A stretch of DNA of 64,000 nt from NCBI GenBank assembly GCA_910589415.1, contig OU342635.1:7502001-7566000 (forward strand), written 5' to 3'. This document shows positions 54,051-64,000 of this stretch, in pieces (position 1 is the first letter of the stretch; each line of letters begins with the position of its first letter). The notes under the pieces are model-generated. The model saw only the letters and a program-made list of their open reading frames with translations. It had not been told where the DNA came from and ran no database searches. The position numbers and the translations under genes are program-made. The DNA is from Malachius bipustulatus. Lineage: Eukaryota > Arthropoda > Insecta > Coleoptera > Melyridae.

Positions 54051-54747
54051 GTAATTTATAATTATATTTGTGTATTTCTTTGTGTGTGATGAGATGTAAA
54101 AATCGACTTTAAATGTTGTATTATATTATTATTATTATAATGTACTCTGGATTTCTTAGTGAATATGACCGTTATTAATTTACAATATACACAAATATGA
54201 AAATATTTTTCGTGCCTAATCAACGAATGAATGATAAGGTGCCGATTTATTATTTCGTGGAAATCTTCTCGGGTTCATATCGCTTCAAACAAGTAAATAA
54301 CTGATACATTTGTTTATTTACATTGCACAAAAATTAAAACATAAATTTCTGGAACTATTAATTACTTAACTAAACTTCTTATCAGAGAATACAATTCATG
54401 AAAAATAACGTCATAAACTCCTCCTCATTCATTCCAGAAGCTCGATCCTAGACAGAGAGAGACAGAGATAAATGATAAGAAATAGCCTCTTAATTAACAA
54501 TCAATTACGATGGTAGCATCTCGATCCATCTCCATTATCCCAGCTAGATTTATTGCTAGAATTTTCTAGCAATAGCGCACGATAACAAAACTTCCAAAGA
54601 TCCCATTATTTGATTCCCTAGTTCATAAATTTATAGCTACTTATAAGTACCCCTTTTCACCACATCTGTTAAAATATTGTTCAAACCTGGGTGAGCCAAA
54701 TTAACAACGATAATCGAAATACTACCACACATCTAGCAAAGTAATAC

Positions 54748-54946
54748 TCACTGGACATCGACATTATCATTATTATCAGGCACAAAAACTCTCTCTTCCG
54801 ATGAAAAATCATTACCAATCTCGTGGCTTTCTCTACAAGGCGCTCCCACAGCCTCGAACAGACCTTCCCAAGTCTCCTGGGTCACTTGGTTTCCACAGCT
54901 ACTCTTAATGTGAGTCATGAAGCAAGGTCTGAACGACTCGAAGAAC
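54748..54946 (-). CDS. Hemolymph-like gene exon 4
   Basis: Acceptor TTGAAAG, then EFFESFRPCFMTHIKSSC through GAPCRES and an acidic tail to the TGA at 54750-54748. Confidence 0.8.
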
Positions 54947-55912
54947 CTTTCAATTATTAAACAAACATTACCAACACCGTCTCTCTCAATAATAAATATT
55001 AATATACATACTCGCAGACATCGTCTGATGAGGGAGCTTCTTTCTGGTATCGTTGGTACCTGGTCGTAATCCTGCGCTGGCAGCGAGCAAGAGAACTAGA
55101 ACTGGAGCTACTACCACCAGTCAATATACAAGCATTTCCCAGTTCTATAAAGTATTTGTTACGATTTGATTAGAAGGAAATAATAATTATGACTTATTAT
55201 TATTACCAAAGACGTGTTCACCATCAGACCGGCAGAGGTAAGCCATAACGGATTCCAAGGATTCTACAATCATGGACGGTAGCCTTTTCGATTCCTCTGG
55301 CAGGCAGTCTTCGAGGACCTTCACGACGGGTCTGGAGCACTCCTGGAGATGGTCTCTTACCATGGAGCAGGTCGTCTCGGTGTGCTCGTCGATTTCTTCA
55401 GCACAATCGCGGGTCTCGTCATACGCTCTTAGGAACGCTCTTCTATGTCCCGGGCAAATTTCATCCAAAGCGTCTAAAGTGCTTTGCATGTTCTGGATTT
55501 GGGCGTATTCGCGGAGGTATTCCCGGAGTTCTGATCGATCGAAACCAGAGGCATGGTTAGTCACGATCATGCTGCGCGAGTAGGTACGGACTGCTGTCGT
55601 AGCAGCTAACAGACCTGGAAAGATTTCTTATTTAGTCAATCGAATCAATTTATAGGAGGCCAATATGATGGATTGAAAAATTTGAAACATTCAAGCTTGC
55701 ATTCCCAGAGGCATTGAGCTGACATTTGACTTGTTAAAACTTTGTATAAAATTTAACAAATGAAACAATGTTATCACGATTTGTTTGTGAATCCCGATGT
55801 AAGATTAAGGAGAGAATAAAAAAGGTGTCGAATAGCATACTTACTATTTATAATTATAATATATAAGAGGAAACCTACCTGCTGTTATGAACAGAAACAA
55901 AGACGTCTTCAT
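54748..55912 (-). CDS. Secreted Cys-rich protein, 27-kDa hemolymph-protein-like, 4 exons
   Basis: Exons in transcript order are 55912-55879, 55614-55207, 55144-55012 and 54946-54748. Phases are consistent, giving 257 residues. A signal peptide (MKTSLFLFITAGLLAATTAV) spans the first intron. Twelve cysteines lie in the mature part, with landmarks CPGHRRAFLRAYDETRDC, CSMVRDHLQEC and FRPCFMTHIKSSCG, a short poly-Ser and an acidic tail. Size, leader and Cys spacing resemble the insect 27-kDa hemolymph glycoprotein family (DUF1397 type), whose role is unknown; this assignment is by resemblance only. It is probably secreted into hemolymph. Confidence 0.8.
55012..55144 (-). CDS. Hemolymph-like gene exon 3
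   Basis: Encodes ELGNACILTGGSSSSSSS, LARCQRRITTRYQRYQ and SSDDVC. Phase 2 at GA|GTATGT. Confidence 0.8.
55207..55614 (-). CDS. Hemolymph-like gene exon 2
   Basis: Completes the Gly codon, then LLAATTAVRTYSRSMIV through AYLCRSDGEHVF. The donor is GTAATA. Reading on past the donor would give only six residues and a stop. Confidence 0.85.
55879..55912 (-). CDS. Hemolymph-like gene exon 1
   Basis: ATG at 55912. It encodes MKTSLFLFITA plus one base before GTAGGT. Confidence 0.85.
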
Positions 55913-58143
55913 TTTATTTGTTGTTAATCACTTACAGAACCACAAAAGACTACGCTTGATATGTGTCCAGTTTTCAATCTTATATGACTTAGTTTTTAAG
56001 TCGTCTTATTTGGTTGTTTGCTGAGAAAGTGATATGGGATAATTAGTGACATCTGGGATCAGAAGGTCGCGAGTTCAAGTCATAATCGAAGATTACCCAG
56101 ACTTGTTTGCTTCTTATGCAACTGGAACACTTATCTGATATCTTAGGTCAACATAAATGGTTAAATCATTTTTATTATTTTCTGGAAGATGTAAGTAAAT
56201 AACTCAGCTGTTTGTAAATGTTGACGTCAGAGATACCTTATTATTAAACATTTAGTAGATCTTGACCATATTCACAAAGAAATCATTATTTTTTTTCTTT
56301 TTAGTTTATATTTCAAGAGGATAACATTACATTAATTCGTTAAATGTAACAGTTATTACAGTTTTTGAGTTATGGATTCTTGCAATCTTCAATGATTATG
56401 GTTCTTTTTCGCATTTTTAGTAGAACAGTTATTACCTATTTATCATCCCAACCACTTACATTGTTGTATTAACCAGTGTTCTATGAGCTTTTAATAGGGA
56501 GTAGGAAACAGTAGGCACTTAACTCGCATTCTACTATCATTTTTGCTGCAAAAAATCGTAATATTTCGAGTATTTCTGGGCCCCCAGGATCACTTTTCTT
56601 AATCATCATTTCATGGGCTACACCAATGTAAAATGCTATCCCTAGCGTTCTATTAGCACATTTTTTGAAAAAATTATCAATTTTCTTTCTAAGCTCACCC
56701 CCAAATCTTTTGCAAAATTTTGGTCAGCTGATCATCCGTCATTTATAATCATTTATAAGTAGCAGCTGCCGATTTTTGAATTAAGAACGTTATATAAAAT
56801 TTTCACAATTTTGGGTGATATTTTGGGGAATTACTGGGCCCCAGAGATTACAAATGCCATATTCTTAATCAGCACTTCATGAGCTACATTAAAATGCAAG
56901 TAACATAGCGATGGTGAACTGGCAATAAGTCCTATCTCAAAAAAGTAAATTGGTCAGGAAGCGAAAAAAAAGTTCTTTTTTTTTAATTTAGAATTTCCGA
57001 AACAAGAAAAAAAAACGTATATGTTTATTTTGTAACATATACTTAAATTTAGCAATAAATATTAATCACATGCTGAACGTGTATAATAGCAGTAGGACAA
57101 TTTAACACAATAAACGGAAAATGCCTGAAATTTCAGATAGGACATATTACCAGTTCACCATCGATAGGTACTAACTATATTTTTTTAATTTTATTCCTGT
57201 TTTTTTTTCACCCTGGTCTCCAATAATTTTTTAGGCTCACAGATCACGGATTATTATAACACTTTTGAATAAAAGCCACCTGACTTACAACATACTAAAA
57301 ATTTCAATACATAGATAAATTTATCAAAGATGATTGAATTATTGTACAATCTGTTTTTCAGGTAACACTGCCTCCCTATTACAATTCCGCATTTCTACTT
57401 TATAGGTGATCCATGACAATGGACCAAAGATTATAAAAATAAAGACTAGAAAGAGTAGACTTAAGAAATGCTCTGTCAGGAATACCAGGACTAGGCAATC
57501 TATCATAAGTAGTTGCCGAGGATAGAGAAAAATCCTGAGCCTTTTGAACTACAATATCAAAAAACATTAAATATGTGTCAACTTATTTATTAATTTACAA
57601 AAGAATACAAACAGGGCAAAGTATTAACGGTTTTCTTCAAGGGGAATCACAGGATAAAAACCTTCTCAAAATCTAGAGACTCATCCTCAGACAAGAACAC
57701 AAAAAATTTTGACAAGATGGACTAATTTTAGTTTTCCATTTCAATAATTCATCAGGACTTATAATAATTCATTGATCTGTTCCAATAAGTGCCAAAATTC
57801 AGCAACTTACGCTGTCTGAATAAACAAGAAAGCAATACCTCCTTATTTTCACATGGAAGAACGAAAGCGGTGTCAGGGTCATCTGCAAAAGACTGGGCAT
57901 AAATGGTTAGTCCAAATCATTGACCGATAACTAATAAAAAATATCAACCCCCAGGACTAACCCCCATGAAAGAATCCATAACTAATTTCTCTCAATTATT
58001 ATGAGAGATTATTTCTTTTCATAGCATGCAAGTTCTTCCCTATGAGGTCATCGAATATGATCCAATATTTTTATACTTCCAATCCAAGTACCTACTCTAG
58101 TGGGTTGAGTGTTCCTGCCTGCTACCTCAGCCACAATAATTTT
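55913..58143. other. Intergenic region between two - strand genes
   Basis: No coding exon. It contains a degenerate duplication of period about 258 bp (GGGCCCC-type blocks near 56578 and 56836) and a small foldback element at 56909-57163. Confidence 0.5.
56909..57163. mobile_element. Small foldback MITE, 255 bp
   Basis: The left end CGATGGTGAACTGGCAATAA and the inverted right end CGATGGTGAACTGGTAATAT pair for about 33 bp (to TCCTATCT). ATAG lies directly outside both ends, a possible 4-bp target duplication. Confidence 0.7.
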
Positions 58144-58315
58144 CTAATCATCTTCCACATCATCACTTCTTTGGATGACAAATATTTCCCTGCTAACTCC
58201 AGCATCCTTGCACTCCCAACAAGTCCTCCAAGTAAAGCCCTTACGGTTCAACAAGTCCTTAAACTGTCCGGTGCCACCACCAACCCCAAAATAGTAACTC
58301 TTAGCTGCCACATAC
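58144..58315 (-). CDS. Mettl18: METTL18 exon 5
   Basis: Completes Val, then YVAAKSYYFGVGGGTGQFKD through FVIQRSDDVEDD and TAG at 58146-58144. Confidence 0.9.
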
Positions 58316-59282
58316 CTGGAACCAGACCGTTAAGTTACTTAAATTTTCAATTCCCACAAACCGCTATACTCACACTTTGCCCTTCTGGGCGAGGCAGCTC
58401 TGAAAGACTCTTAGTAACTTTCGATAATTGACAACATTGTAAATCGTCTCAGATGTGAAGATGTAATCCACTTTGCCGGGGAATGTGGAAGCGAACGAGC
58501 CCCAGTCCCCCGAGTAGAAGTGACAAGCGGCTGACACACCGTTAAGAGTTGCATTTACGGACGTCCAATTTAAGAGCACCTCTTCGTTCTGAAATTTTAT
58601 CATCAATCAAATTATCGTTTGATTTATAAGAAATTCTATCTTATTTACATAGTCCTGAAAATGGAGAGACTTTGCACCGTGGATGCCGCAGAGGATACCG
58701 ACGAGTCCGGCTCCACATCCGAGATCCAGGACGGAACTATTTCTAAGCAGACTTGGTTCCACATGTCGCTCTATGTACTCGCAGAGGTCCTGCGTGCATT
58801 CCCATATTTTGAAACCACCTGTTAGATATAGAGATGTTTGACAACATTATTACAATGTGATATGATTTGACAGCAGGACAGATTAGTTCAGATTTTTTTA
58901 TAAATAAATACTTAAATACCTTCATAAATGCCCGGTAGTAAATCAGAATGATTATTTTCAGCCGTCCTGAGAGCTTCGCTTTTAGAAGAGGCAGATGATA
59001 CTGCTTCGGAGGAAAGATAGCACAGCTCGGGTCCTCCATCAGAGATTCGAAATGTCGATGTTTTAGAAGGGCTGGCAACCTGTGAGGCTACCAATGGATC
59101 TATCCTTATAGTTAGTTGTCTGCTTTCTAGACAGGTTGTTTTGTTTGTATCATCTGAAGATTATTATACATTTATTGTTGATTAGTTTGTTTAAAAGAAA
59201 GAAGCTCACCTTCTGGATTAATTTCTACCTGGTTACTCACAACTTCATCAGGTTCGTCAGGGGTAAAGTTGAACCGGAACAT
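58144..59282 (-). CDS. Mettl18: Histidine protein methyltransferase 1 (METTL18 type), 5 exons
   Basis: Exons in transcript order are 59282-59210, 59153-58920, 58818-58649, 58588-58374 and 58315-58144, all in phase, giving 287 residues. It starts MFRFNFTPDEPDE, the family's N-terminal pattern. LLPGIYEGGFKIWECTQDLC precedes the SAM-binding motif VLDLGCGAGLVGI. LHFQDYNEEVLLNW, CHFYSGDWGSF, YIFTSETIYNV and AAKSYYFGVGGGTGQF follow. METTL18 enzymes methylate a histidine of ribosomal protein uL3 (RPL3) using SAM. The protein is shorter than the roughly 370-residue human form because the N-terminal linker is reduced. Introns are 55-100 bp. Confidence 0.93.
58374..58588 (-). CDS. Mettl18: METTL18 exon 4
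   Basis: Encodes NEEVLLNWTSVNATLNG, the SGDWGSF motif and YIFTSETIYNV. It ends GK plus GT before GTGAGT. Confidence 0.92.
58649..58818 (-). CDS. Mettl18: METTL18 exon 3 (SAM-binding motif)
   Basis: Encodes GGFKIWECTQDLCEYIE and VLDLGCGAGLVGILCG, ending HFQDY in phase 0. Confidence 0.93.
58920..59153 (-). CDS. Mettl18: METTL18 exon 2
   Basis: Acceptor ATCTTCAG. It encodes a Ser/Thr-rich linker, then HSDLLPGIYE, ending phase 1 before GTATTT. Confidence 0.9.
59210..59282 (-). CDS. Mettl18: METTL18 exon 1
   Basis: ATG at 59282. It encodes MFRFNFTPDEPDEVVSNQVE and ends in phase 1 at GAAG|GTGAGC. Confidence 0.9.
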
Positions 59283-62200
59283 TTAGATCCAGGAGTCCCA
59301 GGACTGAGACTTCTTCTGTGACTAAGATAAGACTCCCGAGGGAAAAAGTAGGCAACATTCGAAGATTTCCCGTGATTTTAAATTGCTGATACCGATTTAT
59401 TTTCGTGTAAGTATGAAGACGTCAGAGTTTTTGAGTATATTAATTTTAATCATTAGTTAAATTTTAAATTTAATTCGGAATGGCAGCTGTGCTGTGAGGT
59501 TATGGCGAGACAAAATAAACAAAATGGACAATTGACAAGACATTCGAGACAAGAATTATTGTACAATTGTCACGTTAGACAATTAAATTTTGACAAATGA
59601 CAACTTATTAGTTTGTAAAAATTACGTTGTATTTGAATATATGGTACCTGTATTACCGACACATACGATTTCTAGTCATTGTCGGTAATGCAGGTTCCCT
59701 AATTGGATAAACAGTACAGAGCCATTCTCCATCGTGGCCATGGCAAGAACTAATTAAAAGCTAAACATCAATAGTGATCCGTTAATTAAGTGTTAAAAAG
59801 CACAAATTATATATTTTATTTCGGTTTTTATTGAATAAAGTTTAGCAGAAACAGAACGGTTGTAGGGCTGAAGGTGGACATCTTAAAATTTTAAGCTGTT
59901 TAATTAATATATTAATCAATCGTTAATGTGTTATCCACAAAATCGGCCAAGAACAGGCTGAAAGTTTTCAAATTCTCATTACTCTAGAATGTTCAAAACT
60001 CTCTTACTTGTGAAACGTTATTCCGGATTCTTCCTCAACAGCTTTGACAACGCAAAAGCTAAAACATTCTCCATTATTTCGATAAAACACAAATACCACA
60101 ATCACAAAATAACTGAATAACAATATTATAAACTCGCAAAATTGTAAACGGTGGCACCATGCTGTCCGCAGTCCGCGTGCGTCTTTCCTCATGGATGAGC
60201 ATTTACATTTACGTGTAAAGAAATATTCTTTACGGTTTACATGTAAACAATACGTAAGCAATGTAAAGAATGTGAACAATGGTGTCAGCTGTCGCTGCTG
60301 TGAAAAGTTTCACATGTCAAAAATGTACACAAGTTAGCTTTATTGCAAAAAGAGAATTACTAGAGAAGATTTAATCTGTAGTAAAAAATCGGCAACAAAA
60401 TAGCGCCCTCCTCCAACCTGCCAAGAACTAATCTTAGTACTTAGTTCATGCTCCTTGGTTTATTGATGAGATTTGACTTTATGCACAAGTTTGAGAAAAT
60501 AGTTTAGTTTAATAATTAGTAGGCAGTTAGGCAAAACAGAGGGAAGAATAAGTAGAAATAAGAGGTTCAATAGGCAAGTCAAATGAACCAAATTGTTTAC
60601 AAACATAACCTTCATAACCTTATTTCATAGTAAAATTAATTGTTTACATTGTTTTACTGCAAAAGTGACAAGTAATCTGAAGAGGGTATAGTTACCTACC
60701 ATAAATCCTTAAGAAGTCAATATAAACATTTCCCAATATAGACGGCAATTGAACTCGAATGAACAGTCTCTGACTGTTTCTCATATTTTATTTATTTAAT
60801 CAAAGCCTTGTATTCAGTTTAATGATAATTATTTTCAGTAATTTCGATTTTATTAATCAATTTTTTACCGCTTCACCACCAAATTACAATTTTTTAACTT
60901 TGTGCTGGAACGAAAAAAAAAAGAAGAATGAAACTGATTATGCCATTCTGTGGTCCTGTATTAATTACACAAATCCTCAAAGTTTCAATTTTTTTATCTT
61001 TAAAATTAACTTTTTAATCAATCCCGAAACGTCAACTATTTATTAATAACTACAAAAGTAAGCCTGAGAACCTAAAAACCAATACAAGAATAATAATATA
61101 ATTCATCTATACGGCAATTGGTTCAATATTTACAATAATTTTCTAATATAATTCATTTAAAATTAACTTCTATTTAGGGGGTTGACATAAGTGATGGACC
61201 ACCTGCGTAGACAGATATAGAAGTGAATATCAGAATATACAAAATTTAAATTATACCAAAACGCGTCCAATCGTGTGAAAATTTCAAATTATACAAAAAC
61301 GCGTCCAGATTACGTGTGGTGTTATCTTAAAAAACACTCAGACTCTTCTGATAAGGACCATTAAAAAGTTTTAAATGTTTTTTTACAAAAGAAAGAAAAA
61401 AACGACCAAATTCCTATTTTTGTTGTTCGTTCAGGCGAGGACCAGCGCCAGCGCTCACGCTCATTTAATTTAAAAAATTTCAGAATTTGTGCGATTGTGC
61501 GTACTGCGTGCGTATAATTTCCTTTCTATTCAAATCAAATGCGCGGACAAGCACGCACGTTTAAATTATACATAACACAAAAAAAACCACATCATATGAA
61601 TTGATAGTAATGTAATGTATCATTTTCATATAGCATTATTATATAGCAAACCAATATGTATCGCAAATGCAAATGTAGCAAGAACAAGAAATCTCGGCTC
61701 GGCACCGGATGTAGTGTTGGTGTTGGTACCTAGTACATAGTATTGGTAACACTAACACTAACTACAATAACTAAATATAAATAATAATGCAGCGGTAAGC
61801 GTATTTTTATACATAAACAAACTTTTCTCAAGTGGTTCTGACTGGTTCTATTGTATTTTGTCAGGCTTCAGGCTTGCTTGATCAATTTATTTTGTAGATT
61901 TGGGAAGTGTTATTAAGAGGACATCTAAAAATTGTTTTTGATTCAGTTTACTTAACCACTCCCTTGTTGTTTTGTTATTTCTATTTTATCATTATCATTA
62001 TCAGTCTATCTACTATTATAGTTTCATACCTCTGATAGTAAAGAAGGCTCAGGCTTACAATAAGTTATTTCAAAGATAAAGATAATACACTTGGGAAGTG
62101 CAAGGCGCAATAATTGATACAAGAATTGCATATCTATTCTCTTAGTTCAAGGATCTCATAAGACTGATGTGTAAGTAAAGTAACTTCTAGTTTATCCTTT

Positions 62201-63428
62201 TATATCTGAATTTGCTCTTTGTAAAAATCTTGTAGCTGTATTATTTTGAAATTAAAAATTGAATAATATAGGGCCTTGGTATCTATTATTATTAATTAAT
62301 TATATTGTTTTCAATAATAAGCTTATTCAAATGCAAATAAAAAAGAAATTGCCATAAAATTTTTCACACAATATAACCAAATACCTATACCTTTGGTAGG
62401 TATACCCTATTATATACCAAGCTGGCATAGCATAGATAGGTCATGAACTGATAACAAATGAAACATTTTGTGTGCATTATTAAGCAATGAGTTTGTTTCA
62501 AGTCGTAAGTCATCTTATTTACTTACTTTCCTGTGGCTAAACCTACCACTTATTACTATTACTACTACATAATTACAAATTAGAATTGAAATGTCACTTC
62601 TTTCCAAAATGAATCCATCATCTTCAGTCATGTTAATTCCTACAGCAAGCAGGCTGTGAATTAGGCAATAAAAAAAGAAGAAAAAGGGTGACAAGTGTTC
62701 CTAGAGTAAAGACAACCCTGTCAAACAGCCTACTGAATAATAATATTATAGCAAATACGCCAAACTAGCAATATGGACACTTCTCTACCTAATGCATTGT
62801 GTCGATGTGCAACAACTTTAGCAGCGCGGCCAAACATGACTGGGTATTTGATAATGTTGCTGATTGACACCACGAGTTCCCCTACATTAGCTCCCCTCCA
62901 CTAAGTCAGGTCTTTGGTCAAATTATCAAAATTTTCCAGAGAATTCGCCTTTATAACACTATGCACCCTTTTCCAAAATTTCGTCATTCATCGATCTATT
63001 AGACCTAACCTATTTCTTGTTCCTATTTTCATTAGCAGGTATTATAGTAATTCACTCGGCTTCTAAAGTTAATTTTATAAGTACACACAATTCTTGATTC
63101 CTTCTTGGAAAACTGTGGAAAGATCTGGACATGCTTAACAATCCATAGTTCGAGCAACCGCACACAGTAAACAGCACATATTTTCCAGACATTTTCATTT
63201 TAATACAGAGGTACATTGTAAGGTATCCTTTGAGAGTAACTTTAAATTTAAATTATACTAAAAATAAAATTCAAAATTATGATTGACTGACGCTGTAAAA
63301 ATTGTCGCTCATTTAAGGGTAAATGTCCGGTATTAATATTTTAGCGTATTTGATTATAAGATGAGTACGGTTGGGAAGGGGTTATGCATCACAAGACAAG
63401 TGACATAGGCCTCCAGGGAACGATCCTT
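59283..63428. other. Gene-free AT-rich stretch
   Basis: Holds the METTL18 promoter side and long AT-rich DNA. An imperfect hairpin of GTGTTGG and CACTAAC repeats lies at about 61712-61770. A short direct repeat (ACGCGTCCA) lies at about 61261 and 61300. No exon I can support. Confidence 0.45.
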
Positions 63429-63581
63429 TTAGTAATTCCCGCACTGCAGTGTAACTTCTACTCTTCCCGACCTTTTTATAAAGGCAACAAGGTCTTTCCA
63501 TGAGAAAAATTCCATTGCTTCAGTTTGTAATGTGGTCAAGTCCTTGTCATCTGTTACACAATCCACATTTGAGACACCGTA
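63429..63581 (-). CDS. Terminal coding exon of an unidentified gene
   Basis: After a good acceptor (TTTTTCAG at 63589-63582) the - strand is open for 50 codons to TAA at 63431-63429. It begins YGVSNVDCVTDDKDLTTLQT and ends KRSGRVEVTLQCGNY. Composition and hydrophobic pattern look like a real C-terminus. I do not recognise the family. Upstream exons would lie to the right, antisense to or within the kinase gene, or outside the window. Confidence 0.55.
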   Translation of the reverse strand, partial: YGVSNVDCVTDDKDLTTLQTEAMEFFSWKDLVAFIKRSGRVEVTLQCGNY

Positions 63582-63695
63582 CTGAAAAATAATAAATTTG
63601 AGCAATATATAAAAGTGTCAGTCAATTGAGATTAACCATAACTAACTACTTAATAATTAATCCACAGTAATTGTTTCAGCTTTTGATGATTAATC

Positions 63696-63808
63696 ATGGA
63701 AGAGCCTAAAACGATCGGAACATGGACAAGGGTTTCCAAATTAGGAGAAGGGTCCTTTGGAACAGTATCGCTATGGACGGATAGCGTCTCAATGCAGTCA
63801 CTTGGTCG
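63696..63808 (+). CDS. First coding exon of a protein kinase (IKK-like?)
   Basis: ATG at 63696, then MEEPKTIGTWTRVSKLGEGS and FGTVSLWTDS. This is a kinase glycine-rich loop (LGEGSFGTV) near the N-terminus, as in full-length kinases with an N-terminal catalytic domain. The 'FGxVxLW' pattern and a start 17 residues before the loop recall IKK-type kinases, but the catalytic lysine and later motifs are not in the window. The likely donor is CG|GTAATA; G|GTCGGT four bases earlier is the alternative. Confidence 0.7.
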
Positions 63809-64000
63809 GTAATATTTTAAAGTTGTGCCATTTAATCATCTCAAGCTCAAGATCACATAATGCCAGATTAACTAATATTCACAAAGAAATTATAGTCGCT
63901 ATGAAAAGAGACTCGTTAAATTTTGCATTCTGATATCTGATTAGTTGAACATTCCAAGAAGTGGAGGTAAAGTAAAGTTTAGACCAATCAGATATGCAAA

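Noticed and set aside
56050..56095. GATCAGAAGGTCGCGAGTTCAAG, tRNA-like
   Set aside because: Resembles anticodon and T-arm sequence, but there is no paired acceptor stem; at most a SINE fragment.
58042..58431. 129-codon + frame
   Set aside because: It is the antisense of METTL18 exons 4-5, which match the family on the - strand.
60004..60279. 91-codon - strand frame
   Set aside because: Hydrophobic but without a defined leader, family match or supporting splice sites.
63840..63936. Frame ARLTNIHKEIIVAMKRDS as a second kinase exon
   Set aside because: The required intron would be about 40 bp with a weak acceptor, and the frame stops quickly without the VAIK lysine motif.

Overview
The window is nuclear DNA from a eukaryote, almost certainly an insect. 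Coding sequence is split by GT-AG introns, many of them only 55-70 bp. The non-coding DNA is AT-rich and full of foldback DNA transposons, minisatellites and Jockey/CR1/R1-type retrotransposon relics. A beetle or related holometabolan is plausible from the gene set, but I cannot fix the species.

Layout. 1-1398 is the end of a 231/232-bp satellite array. 1399-12919 has no gene I can support. It carries a retrotransposon RNase H relic, a 107-bp (AG)n tract, and three long foldback elements with TA target duplications, one nested inside another. 12920-46852 on the + strand holds 14 exons of a TMEM132-family membrane protein; the signal-peptide exon was not found. Exon joins and phases agree throughout, and the protein ends in a YFENLKESNA-type tail. 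Directly after its TGA stop the same frame stays open for 56 more codons with protein-like composition, a strong candidate for stop-codon readthrough.

The TMEM132 gene has a 19-kb intron (19785-38824). It holds two paralogous secreted leucine-rich-repeat genes in opposite orientation: a three-exon gene on the - strand (26764-27934) and an intronless copy on the + strand (30973-31872). It also holds a 1.5-kb transposon-like element with an 8-bp target duplication and an internal minisatellite, more foldback elements, a degenerate tandem array and retrotransposon relics. A later TMEM132 intron carries a 5'-truncated but open reverse-transcriptase ORF (44099-46243).

Downstream of TMEM132 come a broken non-LTR element (51690-54050), a four-exon secreted cysteine-rich protein resembling the 27-kDa hemolymph protein family (- strand, 54748-55912), a complete five-exon METTL18-type histidine methyltransferase (- strand, 58144-59282), an unidentified terminal coding exon (- strand, 63429-63581), and the first exon of a protein kinase (+ strand, 63696-63808) that runs off the right edge.

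The genes do not form a pathway: TMEM132 is a neuronal adhesion/cytoskeleton-type receptor, the LRR and hemolymph-type proteins are secreted, METTL18 modifies ribosomal protein uL3, and the kinase is a signalling enzyme. All splice models were read by eye from phase, splice-site consensus and protein family resemblance.
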